Assembly: GCF_905147365.1 (NCBI RefSeq)
Contig: NC_056419.1
Coordinates: forward strand, 9,059,501 to 9,123,500
From: Aricia agestis
Lineage: Eukaryota; Arthropoda; Insecta; Lepidoptera; Lycaenidae
Direction: 5' to 3'
Length of the DNA: 64,000 bases
Positions 57,072 to 64,000 of this stretch are shown here, in pieces. Position 1 is the first letter of the stretch; every line of letters starts with the position of its first letter. Both the position numbers and the translations under genes were made by a program. Under the pieces are notes generated by a model that did not search any database, was not told the origin of the DNA, and saw only the letters and a list, made by a program, of their open reading frames with translations.

Positions 57072-57274
57072 GTCTACCAGAATCTGATGGCAATTTTTGA
57101 CAGCAGATTTTCAAAAACTATCCTTGATCATTGGATAATTTTTTATATTCGCATGTTTAACACACATAATCGCCGCTATAAGAAAAAAAAGGAACAAAAT
57201 GTTTTGTTCCAATTACCCCGGTATTGCTAGAGTCAATTCATTTTCTCACTTTTTGCTATCAGATTCTGGTAGAC
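57072..57274. mobile_element. MITE, GTCTACCAGAATCTGAT ends
   Basis: The ends are inverted copies over about 17 bases. It begins two bases after the previous MITE, so the two elements are back to back. It is 203 bp with an internal GGAACAAAATGTTTTGTTCC palindrome. Confidence 0.8.
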
Positions 57275-58393
57275 CTATAATTACATTTAAGTAATAAATG
57301 TTCCACTCTGAATGCAGCAGTTAGTGTTTTGACTTTCAAAAAACTAATACTAATTTGAATCAATTTCTATTTTTTTTCCACGTCCACCGTTTCACCTATC
57401 AATATATTATTCAAAAATTTTCCGATAAACGTTTCACGTATATCGCAACATAAAAACAATTTATGAAGCGTTGTAACAATTTTCAGCACTGACAGCAATG
57501 CGGATGGTATAAACGATTGTTTTTTAAAGTGAAATGGCAATTTAAATTTTTTATGTGGGCATAGTGACTCGGCCGCCGACCTATATCCGGCGATCATGAA
57601 TGCTTAACGCGCGTACTACACAACTCCACAGCGCCAACGACAAAGTATACTCGACGACATTTTTGCATTACATCATTATTTTATAGTAGATGTTGCGAAA
57701 TTCGTATATGGCACGGAAACTTTATATTACAAACTAAATTATTTTCGTGGTAACTATCCTTAGACGTCATTAAAATATTTCTTGGTACTTAAAATGGAAC
57801 TAAAAAAACTTGTTAGTTAGTGAGCTAGACTTTTCATCAAAATTTGTTAAAGTATCACATTTGAATGTAGCAATAAACATGCGTTGTTGCTTTAACACTT
57901 AGTACCATATTATTCTTTTCACTCTTGTAACCTGTTGCATTCTACCATGAATGTATTAAAACTTTAGGTCAACTGAAAGGCTTGATTGTAAACTAATAAG
58001 GATGTAAGGCTTGATAATACCAAAACTCCAACTAAAGAATCTTAACAATCGTACATCTACTACGCATCGACCTTCACTAACTTCATTTGGTCCTTTCAAT
58101 ACCTTTTTTTGGACAGCAACCAAGTCCCAACCCTAGAGAACAATGTAGGTGCCGGCTTATAATAAGACTTGAGGCACGGGTCGAGAGGTCTTCACGCGCC
58201 CTCGACGCCCCAGCGCGCCGCACACCCACACCCGCTAGTTAGGGATATTTTTATTTAATGTTAATGACGACCTCAAATGTACGCACGTATAAATAGCGAG
58301 ATATTTCTGTGGGATCATCAATGTTGATAACGTTGCTTCTGTAAAAAGTAATGTTGAATAAGCAATTATATATTTAGTAATTAATTGAAAACT

Positions 58394-58562
58394 AGCTGTT
58401 TGACCGAGCTTTGCTCGGTATCCGATGAAAATGACATTTTCTAGAAATGATTCCTAGTTAGATCGATTTATCGCCCCCGAAACTAACCGAACTACAGGGG
58501 GTATACAAAATTTCATGAAAATCGTTGGAGCAGATTCCGTATATATATATATATATATACAA
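58394..58562 (+). repeat. interspersed repeat fragment with TA microsatellite
   Basis: It starts AACTAGCTGTTTGACCGAGC and contains TTTCATGAAAATCGTTGGAG, the style of a common lepidopteran repeat. It ends in a (TA)8 run at 58544-58559. Confidence 0.55.
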
Positions 58563-58984
58563 AAATTGCTCGTTTAAAGATATAAGGTAAGATTAATAAA
58601 AGAAAAAACTAAAATGTAACATCATGTCAGTATTTTCAATTTGTACAGTTATGAAAAACCAATTTGCTGGCATAAAAATGTACATATCTCTGTAAATCGG
58701 TCTAAATAATAAAACAAACAACATAGGTTCATCTTAAAGTCGCAGCAACAAAATATTCGCAGTAAAAATTCACCGCGAGCAACATTTTCGGTTGTTGCTC
58801 GCATTGCCCGCGGGGTTACGGCGATGTAATCTCGTTTCCACTACTTAGACGTCTGTAGTACCGAATTAAGGTATTCATGAGTGGGTGAGTACGGGTTTAC
58901 GAGCGTGTTGCCCGGAATATCTATTGCCGGGACAAGACGTAATACGGTCCGTTGGTTTCTGATTATTTTCCCAAATTCGAGGTC

Positions 58985-59325
58985 CAGGATGTTGACCTCA
59001 AAGTTCTTGGATTACATGTAATTTTTGTCCATATAAATAGGAGCAAGACCTTCGTCTTGAGAGTCCAGCGTTTGGAGTCCCGCCACAAAGTCAATTGTAT
59101 TTCCTTTGTGGTGAGGGTCCCGACGCATCATCTACCGACCTTCGAGAAGGAGTTCTGGCCGATTGGAGTCGTCTGCAGGAGGTTCCGAGGACGACTTCCG
59201 AACACGTCGCGCCCCACGTCGCAAATACGTGTTTAGTGCTTAGTGTTAGTTGTATAAATGTAATGTATGTTAGTCTATAAGGTACTATGGGCCGAGATAC
59301 CTGATTTAAAAAAATAAATAAAAAA
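58985..59325 (+). mobile_element. non-LTR retroposon end, second copy
   Basis: This longer copy of the element at 9827 has an extra 5' part and ends TGATTTAAAAAAATAAATAA. Short open frames in it are not recognisable as complete proteins; the style is that of a LINE 3' end. Confidence 0.75.
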
Positions 59326-59710
59326 AAACATACACAACTTTCCCAACTAGAAATGAGATGTTGATATAAACGTATTTTCGTTGAATTTAAAAAATGTGAC
59401 GCAAAAAAGAGCTACAATATTAAATTCCCTAACACATTTGCCCTTTACAAAATTTGAGCGAATGGGATACGCCTGTATCGACTGTCGATACCTTTTTGTT
59501 GTTCTGAGTTAAATAAAAATTTCATTTCGTATAAAAGCCAGCCGATTCCATTCACGTCCAGAGTTCCCTAAAAGCAACCCTTTATACTGGGAAATCACCC
59601 TTTCTCTATCGGGGGCCTTCCACCCTTTTTAAAACATTCAATATTTATAACGGGCGAGTTTCTCCAATTAGATGGATCGGAATTTAAATTGGTAGTTATT
59701 TGACGCTTAC

Positions 59711-59880
59711 CGGCCCGACTGCATGTTGACTGTTATAGACGTAGACGTATGTTACGTGTCCCCGATGTGATGATGTAATGATGGGAAGAACATGAGGTTT
59801 ACGTAATCGTAACGTTATCGAATATGGAATATCAAATTTATGGAAACAGCCAATACTCTTTCTCACTCCTCTGGTTGGTA
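59711..59880 (-). other. possible alternative upstream exon, open frame to a donor
   Basis: A minus-strand frame is open for 76 codons and ends HAVGP at the donor CCG|GTAAGC (59710), in phase 0, so it could join exon A as HAVGP-VRTLF. It has no ATG; AG dinucleotides that could be acceptors lie upstream. It is not recognisable as family sequence. Confidence 0.15.
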
Positions 59881-60317
59881 ATTGTCCAGACTCCAGGTTA
59901 CTAAAATTTACAGACTGGATTGATACATTAAAAACACCCAATATTCATATCAAATTAGAAATATTTTAGACACAGCTGTTTTGCTAAGTGGCTTATAATA
60001 TGTATCTACTCTATAATAGAGGCATTTGTTTCTACGCAATTTTGTGCATTGTGAATTTGTATGGTTTTATCAATTTAATATGGCCCTGTCTAAACAAAAC
60101 TAAACCACTTGGTCTATGCGATAAACATGCTGCGAAATCCGGAGCACACGTCCTTTGAGAATTAATGACCTCCTTTGATGTGTCGGAAAATAATCGCGCT
60201 ATTTCAGAGGTGAGCGAGAGGTCGCGCGACCTTTCACGTGACGGGCCGAGTGGCGGCCGCGTCGCGTTTGAGGTGGGATAAGCGTTTCAATAACACACCT
60301 AGCACAGGCGTTGAACG

Positions 60318-60360
60318 TCAAACGTGGTTTACCTGAAACAAGAAAACGTTTTGTCAGTTA
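60318..60360 (-). promoter_or_regulatory. candidate recursive splice site
   Basis: On the minus strand a branch-like TTTAACTGAC is followed by a pyrimidine tract and TTGTTTCAG|GTAAAC, so an acceptor abuts a donor at 60333/60332. Such zero-length-exon sites subdivide very long introns in insects. The donor half is not the full GTAAGT, and cpo's first exon has not been located above this point. Confidence 0.3.
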
Positions 60361-62036
60361 AAGTTATAAAATTACTAGTTTAGAATATAAATTATTCGAT
60401 ACGATAATATATAAGATAGGACATTTAAAAGTTGTTAAATAGCAAAATGATGAAATAAGTAAACGAATTCAGTAAATTATAATATGTAACTTGCTTGCTT
60501 ATGCTTAAGAGCATAATATTTATACCATTTTGAATTATTTACAATTTACATAATCATTAAGAGATTCAAGATAATTTTTAATAAAACCTATTTTTCGTTT
60601 TATAAGCAATTTTTAACTAAGATTTTAGTTTGTATAACGGCGATTGAGTGTCCTTTACTGGAAACCTCTTAATCCACTTTAAACCACTTTGCACTGTCCG
60701 GCGATCGAAGAATAAAATCATGCTTTTGGGCATAACTTAGGTAAGATTTTTGATAAATGTTTGTATGTTTTATTATCTCTCACTTTTGTTGGTTATTATT
60801 GGTTTATTTTACCGTAATTTTTTAACTTACGACCAAGAACTATATTGGTAAGTACATTACTTTGTATAAAGCCATACATATTTTACGCAGAGAACAAGTC
60901 TCGAGTTTACAGTGGGACGCCGTATGTCTCAGACTGGATTTATCTAAGACAAATTGTAGCTTTCGTGCACAAGTGCATCTTACGTCACACCACGTCCAGT
61001 TTCAATCTCAACCCTATGCATATCAACTTAAGTTAGGCTTTCGAATGAGCGACGACTTCGAAACATTTAGGTAAACAGAACAATAACATCCGAGACTAAA
61101 TATTATTCTTAAGAATAATGTTCCGCTTTAAGCGTTAGAAATTTGTGTCGGGCAGCTGAAGGAATGCATTAATTTCTTTCAAAAGACACCGAACACATTA
61201 CCAGCTTTAGCGAAATGTAATTTCATATCGTGTGATACAATAAGCCGGGCTCTGATATTAATTACGAGTGCAATTTGTCGTCCCGCGGTGACATTGCTGC
61301 ACTTTTTAGACCGTACTCAGGAGATTACATCTGTCTCGAACCTTTGTATCAGAGTTGCAGTTTGCAACAAATTAAATGTTCGTAAGACGCTGATACAACT
61401 GAACGTCTTGAAAAAATATTTTTCTTCCACAATCCGATCTAAATCGTAAATTTTGATATTTATTATACAATTTGTAGTATTTTCAGCATAAAATATTCTA
61501 ATTTACTCTGCGCTAATACCCTGACGGTTTGGGGCGAGGCGGTCGTCTTGTCATTTGACAGGTGTCTTAAGCGGTCGGATTTGTGCCCGGATAAATTGCG
61601 TTCGGATCCCCCTGTCCTAATATCATGAGAATTTCTCTGCGTTCTCAATTAGAAATTTGTAATGACATTTGTTTTTTTTTAATTTATCTGCAAAGACGCT
61701 CCGTAATAAAGTTATTATATTTTAATACACATTAGTTATTTCACACGCTGATATTTTAAAATTAATACAAATAAGTGGGCCGAGCAGTCTTAAAATGATC
61801 TAGCAACCCTAAAAACGACCCATCCCAAATAACAATAGAAAATAACAATAAGTAACAAAAATATCCACCTTAAAATGTTAAATTACTCCATACAATGTCA
61901 GAAGGTAATTAGCCTAAAAGTGTTACATAAACACGGAGTTAATGGAGAGTGTCACTCCAGGCTGCAGCTAGCCGCGCCGCATACATTACCCTAAACTCCA
62001 CCAGTTTTGACACCTGCTTCTAGCACCGCAAACGTT

Positions 62037-62259
62037 GAGCTTAGCCAAGACGTTTTCTCTATCAGCGATTAAAAATTGGAATTGACATGAAACGAATGTC
62101 GACTTCTTAATAATATTATCTCAATATTAAGAAGTCTATGGAGAAGCGATAACGAAAACCTGTTTGCTAAGCCCACTGCTTCTAGGGATCGATGGCGTAA
62201 AAGCTTTTTGATAGGCGATTCTATAGAGAAGCGATAAAGAAAACGTGTTGGCTAAGCCC
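62037..62259. mobile_element. inverted-repeat element, family 5, copy 2 with duplicated end
   Basis: The left end is GAGCTTAGCCAAGACGTTTT and the right end GAAAACGTGTTGGCTAAGCC. The right end is present twice, about 76 bases apart (62138-62178 and 62214-62259). A palindrome, TTCTTAATAATATT with AATATTAAGAA, lies at 62103-62134. Confidence 0.7.
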
Positions 62260-62887
62260 CCTGCATCTAGCTCTCGCTGGCGCAAACACGTCTCGAACTC
62301 GCCCGTCATAAACCCACAGTTTTCTACTTTGCAAACGTCGTCCGGAATGCTGGCAGGTGGCTCAAACCTCTCACGTACGAGAGCTTAATATTACTCAAGT
62401 CAGCGCGTCCTCGGCTATTTCGTTTCATAACTAAATAATAAAAGTTGGTAAATACGAAATAGTGGCATGAAAACAATAGGCAGATGAAATAATATTTATT
62501 TAAATTCTACTAGCGTGTTACCAAAATTAAACAGCAATAAAGATGTTGGAAAACGAAGGAGAAATTAAGAGCGCACCTGACCCTAACTTGCCTACATACT
62601 TAAACCTAGATCTCAAAATCTGTAAGTTCTAGAAAACTGATTTTTTGACACAAGTAACTTCAGTTCATGAATATTAAATTCTCAAAACGAAAACACGATT
62701 ACTGAAAAAATGCTCGATAGTTTCTTATTTACAAAAAACCTTGTTTTACACACATTTTTGCTTGGATCTTCGAAGTTTGTTGTCTTTTCTTTAATCTCTT
62801 TTAATATCTAAAAAGGCATTGATAAAACCTAAATTTGCTCACAACGCTTTTTTCATAATCATTACAGTTCGTCTTTTATTCAAGTAA

Positions 62888-62998
62888 AACTAACTTGGCG
62901 ATGATTCCGCGTCGTCCTTTTTCACCTGGCATATGAAAGACGTGAGTGTGAAGAGAGAAGGACGATGTTTGATTTTTTGAGTCAGGAGCGCTCTTAAA
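62888..62998. mobile_element. MITE family 2, partial copy
   Basis: Only the right quarter is present: AACTTGGCGATGATTCCGC, the TTTTTCACCTGGCATATGA block and the AGAGAGAAGGACGATGTTT block, ending CTCTTAA. The left part is missing. Confidence 0.8.
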
Positions 62999-63478
62999 GT
63001 AAGTGATTTTATTTCTTAAAACTTTTTTGTTTGTATAAACTTGCTAATCTTTTGTTTTTAGTAAGTATGGAAACAAGTAAGTAGTTGCTGAATCGATCTA
63101 TGCTACAAATAAATAATAATATAATGTAATAGCCTAATCCTTATCGTATACTAGACGTGAGCAAGTTAGTTAATCTCAGATAGATACTCCGTCATTAGTC
63201 GACTGGCTGATCGCTTGATTACACGTCAATTTCACCAGGACCTTGTTATGAGGTGGGGATTACTCGATCTTCGTACCTCTACTTCGGATAACTGCTTATA
63301 AATTTAGAGGAGATTGCGTCTAATTTTAGACGAGAACTGATGGATGTAATTATAATAATTAATAATTAAAAATATGTACACGACATGAACACTGAATTTA
63401 AAGTCAGTTGCTTTTATTGAAGTTTTAAGATCATTTTAAAAAATAAGTATTTCTCGATGCTACTGCATAAATACAACA

Positions 63479-63906
63479 TTAAGGGGGCGGCTAACCCTAA
63501 AGTGTCGATTTTATAATTTATTTTTATACTTGAAAATAAGCCCCGAATTGTTTCATTTTCTAAAATTAGATACTACATTATATTTCCGAGAATTCGATCT
63601 GAGCAAAAACACGATATCTTAAAATTTTCTCGGTAGAAAAAAATCACAAAGATGTATCTAATTTTCACGAATTTTTCATTTACTGCCATAACCGTGCATT
63701 GAACTAAGTTAATATTTTAACACATTGTGTAAAATTCTATCATTGAGAGATTGACCTAGCGGAATTTTAAAATGTTGTATATTTATCGAGTTATTGAGAA
63801 AAAACTAATTTGGCGATGAATCCGCGTCGTTATTTTTCACCTGGCATATGAAGACGGGCGTGAGTGTAAAGAGAGAAGGACGATGTTTGGGGTTAGTCGC
63901 CCTCGC
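63479..63906. mobile_element. MITE family 2, inverted copy near window end
   Basis: It matches 25433-25868 over its length in reverse orientation, including the blocks around GAATTCGATCTGAGC, CCATAACCGTGCATTGAAC and ACCTGGCATATGAAGACGG. The right end is altered (GTCGCCCTCGCAGTTTTAA in place of GTCGCCCTCTTAA). Confidence 0.85.
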
Positions 63907-64000
63907 AGTTTTAAGCTAGACAATTGTATTGTCGTAGAGTATCATATCCAATTTTTCACTTTTAATGTTGCATTAAAATAGTGATATTTTTTTACCAGCC

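Larger units (their letters stand above)
59326..62036. other. no gene seen
   Basis: Unique-looking sequence, CG-richer at 60190-60270. It holds the candidate recursive splice site and the possible upstream exon. An 18-base perfect palindrome (ATTATTCTTAAGAATAAT) is at about 61101. Confidence 0.45.

Noticed and set aside
57367..57597. 76-codon minus-strand open frame with ATG
   Set aside because: No domain recognised, and its only donor-like site (ATAG|GTGAAA) leaves phase 1, which does not fit exon A.
1..64000. CRISPR arrays, operons, ribosome-binding sites, prophage or plasmid features
   Set aside because: Spliced genes, SINEs and insect-type transposons show a eukaryotic nuclear genome. 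The direct repeats are transposons or short satellites, without regular spacers.

Overview
This is an AT-rich, repeat-dense window from an insect nuclear genome, most likely a moth or butterfly (Lepidoptera). The gene has spliced exons with GT-AG introns. The sequence between them is full of short transposon relics that I recognise as lepidopteran in style: repeats with the 'cggccaagtgcgagtcgga' head, repeats with a 'ccgcgggcaaaagct' end, a tRNA-derived SINE, TTA-, TA- and TTAA-flanked MITEs, and a decayed piggyBac and Tc1 element. There is no sign of operons, ribosomal RNA, CRISPR or bacterial gene organisation.

One protein-coding gene can be supported. On the minus strand, seven exons between 28026 and 19586 encode an RNA-binding protein of the couch potato / RBPMS / MEC-8 family. 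Four exons (27949-28026, 26101-26154, 25012-25074, 23900-24041) build RRM1. A fifth (23152-23324) carries a linker and an in-frame UGA. The sixth (21670-21878) and seventh (19586-19862) build a second RRM. The best candidate for the start is a tiny exon at 42346-42354 (Met-Tyr-Ser, strong donor, matching phase), which would leave a first intron of about 14 kb. Sequence below 19586 down to about 15.3 kb has few transposon relics and is probably the 3' UTR.

The most interesting point is at 23175-23181. The only stop between the RRM1 half and the RRM2 half is UGA followed by CUAG, the best-known stop-readthrough context. The frame stays open for nine more codons to a strong donor and continues in phase into RRM2. 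The locus therefore appears to encode a one-RRM protein (163 aa from the candidate start) and, by readthrough, a two-RRM protein (about 334 aa). A tandem CAGCAG acceptor at 24042-24047 and a possible recursive splice site at 60332/60333 add further potential RNA-level diversity.

Layout: 1-15 kb, downstream flank with many MITEs, a SINE, and two nested insertions. 15.3-19.6 kb, probable 3' UTR. 19.6-28 kb, the recognised exons, with introns holding four MITEs. 28-64 kb, upstream introns or 5' flank, containing nested mobile elements: Tc1 within a repeat, a piggyBac-like element within an ATTCGAAT-rich element, piggyBac within the tail of a retroposon, and a LINE within a repeat. Also present are several perfect hairpins and a few CpG-rich patches that could be regulatory. 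Most other open frames look like chance or transposon frames.
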